Source of the DNA: CAYSWH01 sp964434775
GTDB taxonomy: Bacteria; Patescibacteriota; JACMRA01
Length of the DNA stretch: 39,045 nt
Assembly: GCA_964434775.1 (NCBI GenBank)
Contig: CAYSWH010000014.1
Span: forward strand, 1 to 39,045
Reading direction: 5' to 3'
The notes below the pieces were generated by a model. That model was not told where the DNA came from, made no database searches, and worked only from the letters and a program-made list of their open reading frames with translations. The position numbers were made by a program, and so were the translations under genes. Below are positions 17,165 through 25,591 of this stretch, in pieces (the stretch's first letter is position 1; the number at the start of each line of letters is the position of its first letter).

Positions 17165-18115
17165 ATGAATAAAATATTATCTTTTCTCACAAGCTCGACA
17201 GTCATTTGTCTGATTTTTGCTTTTTTACTTAGTCTTCAAGCAAAGGCTTTGAGTGACACCTTTGATCCCGGACTGGTGATTTCGGATGAAGACTTTACAG
17301 GACTCCCTTTGTCTTACAGCTCACCTGAAATGATACAGTCCTTTTTGGAATCTAAGGGAAGTTTGCTGGCAAACTACAAAACAGAGGTTTCTTTTGAGTC
17401 TGATGACATAACCATAAACCCAAACACTTTTCCTCATCACCCGCCTTATTTAGTACCTTATCATATACTCGAATCCTATAAGGGCAGAGAAATGAGTGCA
17501 GCGGAGATTATATGGGCACTTTCAAGGGAGGATCTACCTAACGGATGTGGGATAACCTACCAAGATGTTTGTGTCAATAACAACCAAGAACCTCTTAACC
17601 CGGGTTTTTTGTTGGCCATGATCCAAAAAGAGTCGGGCCTTGTTTATGGTGCAAATTCTCGGTTGGAGGTTGATTCTCCGGAAGCCCGGTGGCTTTTGGA
17701 TAGAGTTGTTGGTTATTATTGTTTTGAGAACCCAGACAAAAGCAAGTCTTGTTACGATGAGAATCCTAACTGGAAGTATTTTAAAGGGTTTTTTAGACAA
17801 CTTTACTATAGTGTTAAAACTTTGAGAATAAATAAAACTAGGTGCGATTTAGGTGGAAACTACTCAATTCGGGCAGGTAACACATATTTTACCGGAAACA
17901 CCGTTTATATTAATAACCAGCCCTTGTATTTAAAAAACGGCATTACATGTAGCCTGTATGCTTATACTCCACATCTTCATTCTCAGAATTTATTGTATAA
18001 CATATTCAAAGATTTGAAAATTGATCAACGGTTTTTACCTCATAAAAACTACCAACCTTCTCCTGCCATACCTCCCAAAAGTGGGCCTTACTTGGTTATA
18101 CCGCCTAAATCTTGA
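17165..18115 (+). CDS. Secreted lysozyme-like (lytic transglycosylase-type) protein
   Basis: A 316-aa exported protein. The signal peptide covers about residues 1-29 (hydrophobic TVICLIFAFLLSLQ, then AKA). The mature part contains NPGFLLAMIQKESGL, the helix-with-glutamate pattern of lysozyme-fold transglycosylases, followed by KYFKGFFRQLYYSVKTLR, YSIRAGNTYFT and CSLYAYTPHLHSQN. I recall this set from uncharacterised secreted proteins of Actinobacteria and CPR. The glutamate in QKES is the likely catalytic acid. It probably remodels peptidoglycan. A proline-rich tail ends the protein. The stop overlaps the next gene by one base. Confidence 0.7.
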   Translation: MNKILSFLTSSTVICLIFAFLLSLQAKALSDTFDPGLVISDEDFTGLPLSYSSPEMIQSFLESKGSLLANYKTEVSFESDDITINPNTFPHHPPYLVPYHILESYKGREMSAAEIIWALSREDLPNGCGITYQDVCVNNNQEPLNPGFLLAMIQKESGLVYGANSRLEVDSPEARWLLDRVVGYYCFENPDKSKSCYDENPNWKYFKGFFRQLYYSVKTLRINKTRCDLGGNYSIRAGNTYFTGNTVYINNQPLYLKNGITCSLYAYTPHLHSQNLLYNIFKDLKIDQRFLPHKNYQPSPAIPPKSGPYLVIPPKS

Positions 18116-18681
18116 TGGTTGTCTACATGGTTTCTTATCCCGAGGAGTTCCCGGAAGACAGTTTTTTTAGGTTGGTTGACGATCAACCCGTTTTAGTTTG
18201 TTTAGACTATTTGTATTTCGGAAAAACACTTAGAGACTTGAAAAGGCAATATGAAAAAAATAAATTTCTAGGCTTAGTTTCCGGTGCTCTTTCGTCAATA
18301 AGTAGGTTTGCTCCTTTTGTCCCGGAAGCTGTGGTAGAAATACCACCAAGTCTGGGCTCAAAAACAAAAAGAGGGTACGATTTAAACAATTTTTTTTCAG
18401 AAAAGATTGCTGTTACTTACTCTACCAAGAATCTTAAAGTTTTTCATTCTTTTTCCAGAACTCAACAAAAAGAGCTTTCTAGAGTTCAGAGAAAGGCAAG
18501 TCAGTCAAACCTTGTTGTGGATAAAATGTGGATAGATTGTTTAAAACAAATCAACTCTATTTGGGTTGTCGATGATGTCGTAACCACAGGTTCAACCATG
18601 AAGCAGGCTTTTATTTGTCTAAAAGAGGTTAATCCGGACCTAAAGCTGTTTGGAATTGCTGTTTGCGGAAAAAGGTTCTAA
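18115..18681 (+). CDS. ComF-like phosphoribosyltransferase-domain protein
   Basis: A 188-aa type I phosphoribosyltransferase-fold protein. RGYDLNNFFSEKIA, RTQQKELSRVQR and the PRPP loop IWVVDDVVTTGSTM match ComF/GntX proteins. ComF supports natural transformation in several bacteria by an unclear mechanism. The N-terminal zinc finger (two CxxC pairs) of full ComF is absent. ATG at 18115 shares its A with the preceding TGA; ATG at 18127 is an alternative start. Its neighbours are secreted wall-active proteins. comEC elsewhere in the window makes a competence role plausible. Confidence 0.8.
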   Translation: MVVYMVSYPEEFPEDSFFRLVDDQPVLVCLDYLYFGKTLRDLKRQYEKNKFLGLVSGALSSISRFAPFVPEAVVEIPPSLGSKTKRGYDLNNFFSEKIAVTYSTKNLKVFHSFSRTQQKELSRVQRKASQSNLVVDKMWIDCLKQINSIWVVDDVVTTGSTMKQAFICLKEVNPDLKLFGIAVCGKRF

Positions 18682-18722
18682 GACCTTGCAATTTACTTAA
18701 TTTCTTGATATACTTAACTAGT

Positions 18723-19382
18723 ATGCCTTTACGTAAAATTGTTGAAGGGGTGGAAATCGGTAATCAATCAATCTCTCAAGAACAACACAACCACATAAGA
18801 AACACTGTGAATGAGTACAGAGACGGTTTCTTAGTCCTAAACTCCTTACCCAAAAACACAATTACATTTTTCGGTGGAGGTAGGGAAAAAAATAAAAGTC
18901 AAACATATGTCTTAGTTGAGCAAGTTTCCTCTTATTTTGCTGAAAAGGGTTGGGGTGTGATATCCGGTGGCGGTCCGGGAATAATGGCAGCAGCAATCAA
19001 AGGAGCAAAGAAATATAAATCTAAATCTATCGCCTTTACAATAGACATAAAAAATGAAGAGGTGGTAGAAAAAGCCGATATTACAGTCTCTTTGAGCCAT
19101 ATGTCGGTACGAAAGTATCTACTCAGGCAATCTGACGTGATAATTACAGCTCCGGGAGGGCTTGGAACCCTGGATGAAGTGGTGGAGCTACTAACCTTGA
19201 TCAAGATAGGGAAATACCCCCAAAAGAAACTGATATTTTTAGACAAGAACTTTTGGCAAGGTTTCCTTGCTTGGCTGTCTGAAACAGTTGTTAAAGAAAG
19301 AGAGTTGGTGGATAAGAGTGTTTTTGATTGCTTCAGCATCGCTGATTCATTAGAGGAAGTAAAAGAAATTATTAAAATATAG
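18723..19382 (+). CDS. LOG-family (lysine-decarboxylase-like) protein
   Basis: A 219-aa Rossmann-like protein with the LOG signatures SGGGPGIMAAAIKGA and PGGLGTLDEVVE, preceded by ITFFGGGRE. LOG proteins are nucleotide-5'-monophosphate phosphoribohydrolases that release cytokinin-type or other bases; the bacterial role is often nucleotide turnover. The PGGxGTxxE motif that carries catalytic residues is complete. ATG at 18723 (TATG) is chosen; a longer frame from 18663 would overlap the ComF-like gene. Confidence 0.88.
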   Translation: MPLRKIVEGVEIGNQSISQEQHNHIRNTVNEYRDGFLVLNSLPKNTITFFGGGREKNKSQTYVLVEQVSSYFAEKGWGVISGGGPGIMAAAIKGAKKYKSKSIAFTIDIKNEEVVEKADITVSLSHMSVRKYLLRQSDVIITAPGGLGTLDEVVELLTLIKIGKYPQKKLIFLDKNFWQGFLAWLSETVVKERELVDKSVFDCFSIADSLEEVKEIIKI

Positions 19383-19388
19383 AATATT

Positions 19389-20012
19389 ATGATTCGAACA
19401 AAAGAGAAAGTGGGTGGTTATTTTTTAAAGTTCTCTGCTCTGGTGTGTCTTTTTTCTATCACAACCTTTGGTTTTTTTCTGTTACAAATAGGAGATTCTT
19501 CAGCCCAAAAAAAGGAGGGTCTATATAGTGCGGATCAGGTTCTTTTAGAGGTAAACAAAAAGAGGACAGAGATCGGCCTGAAGCCGTTGATTTTAAACAA
19601 ACATTTAATTGAAGCTTCAAAGGCTAAAGCCGGAAGTATGAAGGAAACAAACTATTTCTCTCATGTAGATCCGTACACCGGAAAAAAGTGGTCTGATTTT
19701 ATAAAAGAGTCCGGTTATGAATATCTTGAAGCTGGGGAGAATCTGGCTAACGGTTTTGGTACGGTAAAAGACATGGTTGAGGCTTGGATGAAGTCTCCTT
19801 CGCACAAAGAAAACATCTTGAATAAGAATGTTTCAGAAACAGGAGTGGGTGTCATATCGGGCAAGCTCAATGGGTTTTCTACAGTATTTGTAGTTCAGGT
19901 TTTCGGCGAGCAAGAGAGTGATTATGGAATTCTTTCAGAAAAGCTCGATCTAGAGTATGAAGATGAGGTCGGCTCTCTAAAACAGGTTTTTATAAAAAAT
20001 AAGGAAGAATAG
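19389..20012 (+). CDS. Secreted CAP (SCP/YkwD)-domain protein
   Basis: A 207-aa exported or membrane-tethered protein. A hydrophobic segment (FSALVCLFSITTFGFFLLQI) at about residues 15-34 is followed by the CAP domain: LLEVNKKRTEIGLKPL, then SHVDPYTGKK, AGENLANGFGT, AWMKSPSHKENIL and the GVGV strand. Conserved His and Glu residues (SHVD, GENL, SHKENI) are present. Bacterial YkwD-type CAP proteins are of unclear function. An acidic tail follows. The start lies 6 bp after the LOG gene, in TATG context, so the genes from 17165 to 20012 probably form one unit. Confidence 0.9.
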   Translation: MIRTKEKVGGYFLKFSALVCLFSITTFGFFLLQIGDSSAQKKEGLYSADQVLLEVNKKRTEIGLKPLILNKHLIEASKAKAGSMKETNYFSHVDPYTGKKWSDFIKESGYEYLEAGENLANGFGTVKDMVEAWMKSPSHKENILNKNVSETGVGVISGKLNGFSTVFVVQVFGEQESDYGILSEKLDLEYEDEVGSLKQVFIKNKEE

Positions 20013-20037
20013 TTTTTTCAGCAGTTTATTGGCCACC

Positions 20038-21759
20038 TTAACAAGATTCTGCGGTTTCTTTGTATTTCAAAGCAAATTTTTGTAACAATTCTTTAAGGTC
20101 AGTGAAATTATCAAATATTTCTCCTTGGTGGTCTATAATTACATTGAGGTGTCTTATGATTTCAATATAGTTTTCTTTTGAATTATCAGTAACATCGTAT
20201 CCGTCCATAAGAAGCCTGGTAATAAGGTTTTTTTTACCCTGAACAGGGGTTGTTATCTCTATAATCGGCTCCAAAACCCAACACTGCAGATTTTTGTTGC
20301 GGCAAGAAACTTTTTTCCTAATAGATTCGCCGTAAACCAACAAAAAGGCTATGGTAACAAGGGTTTTAGGGCTACTTAAAGAATTTTTCAGAAGCCGACT
20401 TTCCTTTGAAGTTAAACTATTTATAATTGAATAGGTCGGTTTGAATTCTTTAGCTTCCATCTTGTATACTAATTGAGTTATATCTCCCGATGTTTCAAAC
20501 TCGGATATTTTTTGTAGTATTTCTGTTACCTTGTTCCAAACAAGGTCTATATGTGTGCCGGCAGTATGTCTTCGCAGCAGTTGAGAGCTAGGAGTGAATA
20601 CTGCGTTATCCAGGTCAATATTTAAAAGATTACAAACTAAACTTCTGGTTTGAAGGAAAAATTTTGAGCCGAAAACTTCAGAAAGAGTTTTTTCTCCGGC
20701 AATACCTGATCTTTCTCCTCCAAGTATCGTTGTGTCAATAATCGGAGTAGTTCGAGTTTGGTGTTGTTTATTGAAAGATAGAATAGTCTGAGCAGCGATG
20801 ATTGTGTTGCGGTCCGCTGTTTCAAAGTCGTCGTGAAAATGAAGTTCGCAGGAAGATGGATTTACACCTGATTTTTTGGCTAGGTTTAGCAATAAATATG
20901 TAGTTTTTCTTACAGTTTCCTCTTTTGTTGCAATTCCTCTGGTTTCCGGTATGCTAATTCTGGAAACATTGTTGTTTTTTAGGATTTGAAGGAGGTCTTG
21001 ATATACACTTAAAGCTTTAAAAAACGGCGACATTTTTTCTATACTGTGGAGATTATCCAGTCCGGTATAAACTAAACTAAAAATATGTTCAATTCCAACG
21101 CGGATGTTCTCTTCAGGAAATCCATTTTTTTTCAATACTAGTAAAATTCTAATAATTTCCTTTGGGTCATATTTTTCAATTCTCACAAAGAACTTAAGGA
21201 TAATAGATTTTTTTTCTTCTTCTGAAAAAGACATTATAGTTGGAAGAGCTTTTTCCAAAAAATTTATTTTAGCTCCCAGGTGGAGACCTGCGATACCGCC
21301 ACTTTGTATTATTGACCTAATTAGCTTTTGGCTGTAGTTTTGGTTTTCAGGGTCTATTTGACCAGGTCCGTTGAGTTCTACTAAGAGTTTTTTTTCTAAA
21401 GGGTTATTTTGTATTGATTGGCTGAATTCTTCAAACTTCTGTTGACTTGGAAGGCTCTTCACAAAAGGACTCTGTAGCTGTTCTCGAAAATTAATCTGGT
21501 ATTCTGCATCTCTCTTAACCTCCTCTTCACTAATTGTCGAATTATTAGGAAAACCTGCGGTATTGCTTCGAACAAACTCTAAAAATTCTTCTTTGTTCAG
21601 GTGCTTATGGTAAAATTGATTTTCAATATTTCTCTCGGATAATATTTTTTCAACTAGATCAGTTGCTTTAAGAACTTCGACCGGTTTCAAACCTGTTTGA
21701 GTTTTTCTTGTGCCGGTTTTTTGCTGACCTAGATCATCCACTTGTACTTTTATAGACAT
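20038..21759 (-). CDS. Divergent homocitrate/isopropylmalate-synthase-like (DRE-TIM) protein
   Basis: A 573-aa protein that I place, by motif order, in the DRE-TIM metallolyase superfamily. Residues 305-316 (ELHFHDDFETAD) resemble the metal-binding HxHND strand, 268-281 (ISIPETRGIATKEE) the DTxGxxxP strand, 341-362 (TTILGGERSGIAGEK) the GTxxGxGERAGN strand, and HTAGTHID (about 398-405) the HxxGIH subdomain. The N-terminal DxTLRDGxQ is weak: ELNGPGQ (128-134) keeps only the end, so the catalytic arginine and metal aspartate appear lost. Residues 1-120 have no recognised match. The reaction is unknown. The start is ATG in TATG context; ruvB lies upstream on the same strand. Confidence 0.6.
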   Translation of the reverse strand: MSIKVQVDDLGQQKTGTRKTQTGLKPVEVLKATDLVEKILSERNIENQFYHKHLNKEEFLEFVRSNTAGFPNNSTISEEEVKRDAEYQINFREQLQSPFVKSLPSQQKFEEFSQSIQNNPLEKKLLVELNGPGQIDPENQNYSQKLIRSIIQSGGIAGLHLGAKINFLEKALPTIMSFSEEEKKSIILKFFVRIEKYDPKEIIRILLVLKKNGFPEENIRVGIEHIFSLVYTGLDNLHSIEKMSPFFKALSVYQDLLQILKNNNVSRISIPETRGIATKEETVRKTTYLLLNLAKKSGVNPSSCELHFHDDFETADRNTIIAAQTILSFNKQHQTRTTPIIDTTILGGERSGIAGEKTLSEVFGSKFFLQTRSLVCNLLNIDLDNAVFTPSSQLLRRHTAGTHIDLVWNKVTEILQKISEFETSGDITQLVYKMEAKEFKPTYSIINSLTSKESRLLKNSLSSPKTLVTIAFLLVYGESIRKKVSCRNKNLQCWVLEPIIEITTPVQGKKNLITRLLMDGYDVTDNSKENYIEIIRHLNVIIDHQGEIFDNFTDLKELLQKFALKYKETAESC

Positions 21760-21874
21760 ACCGCTTAAGGTTAGTTTTTAAAAAAAAACCTAACTCTGAA
21801 GTGGTCAAAAAATTAAACATTATGTACGAAAAAAATGTATATGTTAAAAAAACAACATAATCAGTAATTAAACC

Positions 21875-22945
21875 CTATCTTGCTGAAAAAAGATCAGGTT
21901 TTTCAATGAACTTTCTACCTTTAACCGTTAATTGTCTGCCGCTACTATCTTTGGCAATGTATCCCAAGTAAATTAAATAAGGCTCAACTACCTGCTCCAG
22001 AGTTTCGCTGTCTTCAGACAAAACCCCGGCAATGGTTTTAAGCCCTTTTCCTCCATCCAGTAAATTTTGCAAATAGGATAGATCCGTTTTTGTAAGCCCG
22101 TTTTCAAATACTCCCATTTCTGAAAGCAGATCTTCAGCCGTGTCGTAATCTACGGTTTTAAGCTTTTTCACTATTTTTAGATCCAAAATTCTTTTTAAAA
22201 GGTTGTTGGCGATTCTTGGCGTGCCTCTACTGCGATTGCAGATTAATTTGATGGCTCGGTCATCAATTTTTAGTTTAAGAAGGTGGCAGTTTTGTTGTAT
22301 TAGCTCTATTATTTCGGAGTCGTTATATTGCTCTAAACGAAAAACTGTCGGAAACCTGTCTTTTAACGGTTTGGATATTTTTCCAAGTTGAGTAGTTGCT
22401 CCGATAACCGTAAACGGTTCCAAAGTAATACTGGTAGTTGTTAATCCTTGCCCTTTACCAATAACCAAATCAACACGTCTATCTTCCAATGCAGTGTATA
22501 ATGCCTCCTCTAGGGGCAGTTTAAGTCTGTGGATTTCATCTATAAACAAAACCGTGTCGGGTTCCAAATTAACCATCAGGCTGACGATATCTCCTATCTT
22601 TTGTAAGCCGGGGGCACTGACTACACGAAAATTTACTTTTAATTCTTTGGCAATTAGCTCGGCTAGAGTGGTCTTTCCCAGACCTGCTTGTCCGTAGAGT
22701 AAGATGTGTTCCGGTAAAGCCTCTCTTATTTTAGCAGACTCTAATATTAGTTGAAGCTGCCTGGTAACCTTGGTTTGACCGATATAATTATCCAGGGATC
22801 TTGGTCTAAGGTTGTTAGTTCCCTGATCTCCGGGTTGACTACTTAAAATATTAATGTTGTCCACAGCCTGACTGATTTCCTCTCTTGAGGAAGTTTTTTT
22901 TATCTTGGTTTTTTGATTTTTTTTATCATCACTGGAAACAATCAT
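21875..22945 (-). CDS. ruvB: Holliday junction branch migration helicase RuvB
   Basis: A 356-aa AAA+ motor of the RuvAB complex that moves Holliday junctions. LRPRSLDNYIGQ opens the ATPase core, Walker A is GQAGLGKT (residues 85-92; the usual GPPGLGKT has two changes), Walker B is LFIDEIHR, IGATTQLGKIS is the sensor 1 region, and RGTPRIANNLLKR is sensor 2. The C-terminal winged helix contains LDGGKGLKTIAGVLSED and EPYLIYLGYI. There are about 25 extra charged residues at the N-terminus relative to E. coli RuvB. A TTGACA lies upstream at 22981-22976, without a good -10. Confidence 0.96.
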   Translation of the reverse strand: MIVSSDDKKNQKTKIKKTSSREEISQAVDNINILSSQPGDQGTNNLRPRSLDNYIGQTKVTRQLQLILESAKIREALPEHILLYGQAGLGKTTLAELIAKELKVNFRVVSAPGLQKIGDIVSLMVNLEPDTVLFIDEIHRLKLPLEEALYTALEDRRVDLVIGKGQGLTTTSITLEPFTVIGATTQLGKISKPLKDRFPTVFRLEQYNDSEIIELIQQNCHLLKLKIDDRAIKLICNRSRGTPRIANNLLKRILDLKIVKKLKTVDYDTAEDLLSEMGVFENGLTKTDLSYLQNLLDGGKGLKTIAGVLSEDSETLEQVVEPYLIYLGYIAKDSSGRQLTVKGRKFIEKPDLFSAR

Positions 22946-23392
22946 GTCTCTTTAAAAAGGCTATCATCTTTGTTTTGTCAAATATCTGCCTAGGTTGTAG
23001 AATAGTCTGGTAATCAGCTTTGAATATCCTACCCCATCACCATTTGGATTTATCGGTCAGAGGTTGAATTTAAACAAAATCAAGAATGTGATTAAGTTTC
23101 GATATCGTGGAAGAGACTCTCTGTTAGGAATTTATTAGACTAAGAGGTTTGGGCAAATTATATATGAAATATCTAGAATACAGATAAATAATAAACCTTT
23201 TAATCATTAATTTGAACACGGTCCTGCTTCCAAGTGCTTACAAACTGAAAGATGTGGTTTTTATATTGTTTCAGGAATATAAATCAAACATAAGCTTTTG
23301 CTCCAACCCAAAACGACCCTTGACAAACTTGCTTTTCTGTTTTACAACCAATCTCTAGCTAAGTTGAGAAGTTTTTATCGATATAATTAAAT
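22946..23392. other. 447-bp divergent intergenic region between ruvB and the ribosomal operon
   Basis: No gene is seen. It contains the leftward TTGACA for ruvB near 22976 and, at its right end, the promoter of the ribosomal operon (23320-23348). I see no stable long hairpin that would suggest a ribosomal-protein autoregulatory leader. Confidence 0.5.
23320..23348 (+). promoter_or_regulatory. Putative main promoter of the ribosomal-protein operon
   Basis: TTGACA at 23320-23325, a 17-nt spacer, TACAAC at 23343-23348 (4 of 6 matches to TATAAT). A transcript would start near 23355, giving a leader of about 40 nt before rpsJ. Confidence 0.6.
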
Positions 23393-23707
23393 ATGTCAGC
23401 GACTAAAATGCGAGTTCGAATGTACTCTTTTGATCAAAAAGTACTGGAAGATGCAGTAAAGAAATTGGTTCAAGTGGTTGTGAAATCCGGTGGAAAAATC
23501 TCCGGCCCTGTTCCCCTTAAGACTAAAAAGAAAATAGTTACCATTATGAGATCGACCTTTGTCTATAGTAAATCCAAGGATAAATTGGAGTGTCGTGTTC
23601 ATAAAAGGTTAATTGATATAAACGATGTTAACTCGGAGGTTGTTAATAACCTATCCACCCTTACTTTGCCGGCCGGTGTGGATATTAACATAGAAACAAC
23701 CGCTTAA
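23393..23707 (+). CDS. rpsJ: 30S ribosomal protein uS10
   Basis: 104 aa. MRVRMYSFDQKVLEDAV, SGPVPLKTKKK and RVHKRLIDI are the uS10 hallmarks; the usual GPIPLPTK has one change. uS10 sits in the head of the small subunit and, as NusE, takes part in antitermination. It is the first gene of the operon, as in most bacteria, and starts at ATG in AATATG context without a Shine-Dalgarno sequence. Its place just downstream of a good promoter marks the start of the transcription unit. Confidence 0.97.
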   Translation: MSATKMRVRMYSFDQKVLEDAVKKLVQVVVKSGGKISGPVPLKTKKKIVTIMRSTFVYSKSKDKLECRVHKRLIDINDVNSEVVNNLSTLTLPAGVDINIETTA

Positions 23708-23727
23708 GTTTTATGAAATATTAGTAT

Positions 23728-24339
23728 ATGATCGGATTTGCCAAAAAGATAGGAATGACCAGACTATTTGAAGACAATAAAAATGTGCCGGTAACAGTAC
23801 TTTTGTTGGAAGATAATCGCATAGTTCAAAGAAAATCTTCAGAAAGGGATGGCTACAAGTCAATCCAAATCGGTGCTTTTACCAAAAAAACCAAGAAGTC
23901 CGCCAAAGCCAGGATTGGTCACGTCAAGAAACACTTGGAAAGAGAAGTCGACTTTTATTGTTTAGGTGAATTTAGAGGGTGTGAAATTCCGGAAGAAAAA
24001 AAGGTGATTAAGATTGATGACTTTGAAGAAGGGTCTTCATATAATATTAGCGGAATAACTATTGGGAGAGGCTTTACGGGAGTAGTAAAAAGATATGGCT
24101 TTGCCGGTCAGCCTTCCTCTCACGGTCATGACCACAAAAGAGCTCCCGGTTCTATCGGGGGTAGGTGGCCGCAAAGAGTATTGCCGGGTAAAAAGATGGC
24201 CGGAAGGCACGGAGGATCAAAAGTTACTGTAAGAAATGTGAAAATAGTCGCCGTCGATAAAGAAAATGGACTACTTTTTGTTAAAGGATCCGTGCCCGGT
24301 GCTAACAATAATTACATCAGACTTGAAAAAATAACCTAG
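23728..24339 (+). CDS. rplC: 50S ribosomal protein uL3
   Basis: 203 aa. It begins MIGFAKKIGMTRLF and contains the central loop GFAGQPSSHGHDHKRAPGSIG with KKMAGRHGG, which reaches toward the peptidyl transferase centre. uL3 is an early assembly protein of the large subunit. It follows rpsJ by 20 bp and precedes rplD by 4 bp, the usual S10-operon order at this point. Start context TATATG, no Shine-Dalgarno sequence. Confidence 0.97.
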   Translation: MIGFAKKIGMTRLFEDNKNVPVTVLLLEDNRIVQRKSSERDGYKSIQIGAFTKKTKKSAKARIGHVKKHLEREVDFYCLGEFRGCEIPEEKKVIKIDDFEEGSSYNISGITIGRGFTGVVKRYGFAGQPSSHGHDHKRAPGSIGGRWPQRVLPGKKMAGRHGGSKVTVRNVKIVAVDKENGLLFVKGSVPGANNNYIRLEKIT

Positions 24340-24343
24340 AAAA

Positions 24344-24985
24344 ATGTCTTTTAAAATAACTGTTTTAAGTGAGAGAACAAAGAAAGTTGAAGCCTTTGAA
24401 TTTTTGGCAGAGTATAAGATTAGGGTGAATTTGGTGGCCGAGGTTATTCGTTCGGAAATGCTTAACCAGAGAACCGGCAATGCTCATACCAAAAATAGAG
24501 GGGAAGTCAGAGGAGGTGGAAAAAAACCTTGGAGGCAAAAAGGTACCGGTAGAGCCAGACACGGGTCAATTAGGTCTCCTATTTGGGTTGGAGGCGGAGT
24601 AGTTTTTGGTCCAAGAAATGAGCGTAACTGGCATCGGAAGATCAACAAAAAAGCTAAGCTCTCGGCTTTAAAGTCAATTCTTAAAGACAGACTAAGTGAA
24701 GAAACCGTTTTTCGGATGAATGATGAGTTTACTTACGTCAAAACAAAAGAGGCTCTGCCTGTTCTGGAGAAGTTAGAGTCGAAGTATAAAATTAAACCGG
24801 AAAAGCTTTTGCTGATTTATACTGCAGAGGAAAAAGACAGGCTAAGAGGCTTTGTAAATACCGGAGTTAAATTAATTAATGCTGCGAACCTAAAAATATA
24901 CAAATTAGCGGCAACTGAGAATTATTTATTTACACCCCGCGCTTTAGAAATGCTCAGTCAAAGATTAAATAACCAAGAAAAATAA
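24344..24985 (+). CDS. rplD: 50S ribosomal protein uL4
   Basis: 213 aa. RTGNAHTKNRGEVRGGGKKPWRQKGTGRAR-type extended loop, GSIRSPIWVGGGVVFGP and a C-terminal Rossmann-like half are typical of uL4, which lines the peptide exit tunnel. In E. coli it represses its own operon by binding the leader; I see no matching leader structure here. The start (AAAAATG) is one of the few in the operon without T at -1, and lies 4 bp after rplC. Confidence 0.96.
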   Translation: MSFKITVLSERTKKVEAFEFLAEYKIRVNLVAEVIRSEMLNQRTGNAHTKNRGEVRGGGKKPWRQKGTGRARHGSIRSPIWVGGGVVFGPRNERNWHRKINKKAKLSALKSILKDRLSEETVFRMNDEFTYVKTKEALPVLEKLESKYKIKPEKLLLIYTAEEKDRLRGFVNTGVKLINAANLKIYKLAATENYLFTPRALEMLSQRLNNQEK

Positions 24986-24990
24986 GATAT

Positions 24991-25287
24991 ATGCCTAAAA
25001 TCACCCTTGTCCAAAGTGAAAAGTCCTACTTGCTACAGAAAAATAACAGGTTTATGTTAACTGTAGAAGGGGCTGCTAAAGACTTTAATAAGATCGAGTT
25101 TAAGAAAATTCTTCAAAAAAACTCTTTTAACGCTATTGATATCAAGGTAGTCAACCTGCCCTCTAAAAAAAAGAGGAGGACGACGGCCAAAGGTTTAATT
25201 CTTAAAAAAAGAAAGAAGAAATATTTAGTAAAACTCAAGGAAGGTGAAACCTTTCCCGAAGATAAAACCGTTGAATTTACTCAGTAA
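24991..25287 (+). CDS. rplW: 50S ribosomal protein uL23
   Basis: 98 aa. TEKS-like opening (QSEKSYLL), FMLTVEGAAKDFNKIEFKK and VNLPSKKKRR match uL23, which sits at the tunnel exit and is the docking site for trigger factor and SRP. It lies 5 bp after rplD. The next gene is rpsS, not rplB as in most bacteria; see the findings on gene order. Start context ATATATG. Confidence 0.93.
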   Translation: MPKITLVQSEKSYLLQKNNRFMLTVEGAAKDFNKIEFKKILQKNSFNAIDIKVVNLPSKKKRRTTAKGLILKKRKKKYLVKLKEGETFPEDKTVEFTQ

Positions 25288-25301
25288 ATATTGATTTTAT
25301 T

Positions 25302-25571
25302 ATGCCCAGATCACTTAAAAAAGGTCCATACTGCGATGAAAAGCTCATAAAAAAAGTCCAAAAATATAAGGATTCCGGTTCTACTGAAGCTATAGAGACC
25401 AGAAGTAGAGATAGTACAATTCTTCCTGACTTTGTCGGAGTTAAGTTTAAAATTCATAACGGTAAAACTTATATCGAAATTTTCGTAACTGAAGAAATGG
25501 TAGGTCACAAATTAGGAGAGTTTGCCAGAACCACATTTTTTAAGGGCCACGGAGGAAAGAAAGCCAAATAA
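25302..25571 (+). CDS. rpsS: 30S ribosomal protein uS19
   Basis: 89 aa. MPRSLKKGPYCDEKLIKK, RSRDSTILPDFVGVKFKIHNG and MVGHKLGEFA are unmistakable uS19 signatures; it binds the small-subunit head with uS13. In nearly all bacteria uS19 follows uL2 and precedes uL22. Here it stands before uL2, directly after uL23. The gene is intact and spaced normally (14 bp from rplW, 20 bp to rplB). Confidence 0.97.
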   Translation: MPRSLKKGPYCDEKLIKKVQKYKDSGSTEAIETRSRDSTILPDFVGVKFKIHNGKTYIEIFVTEEMVGHKLGEFARTTFFKGHGGKKAK

Positions 25572-25591
25572 AATATTAGAAGAATTTGAAT

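Noticed and set aside
12398..18115. UGA recoded as glycine (code 25)
   Set aside because: Several genes end at TGA exactly where homologues end (12398-13024, 17165-18115, 8686-10758), no frame needs read-through, and prfB is present.
1892..18524. Three exact TTATCCACA DnaA boxes (1892-1900, 6333-6341, 18516-18524) as signs of an origin
   Set aside because: They are single and far apart, two are inside genes, and no dnaA or dnaN gene or AT-rich unwinding element is next to them.
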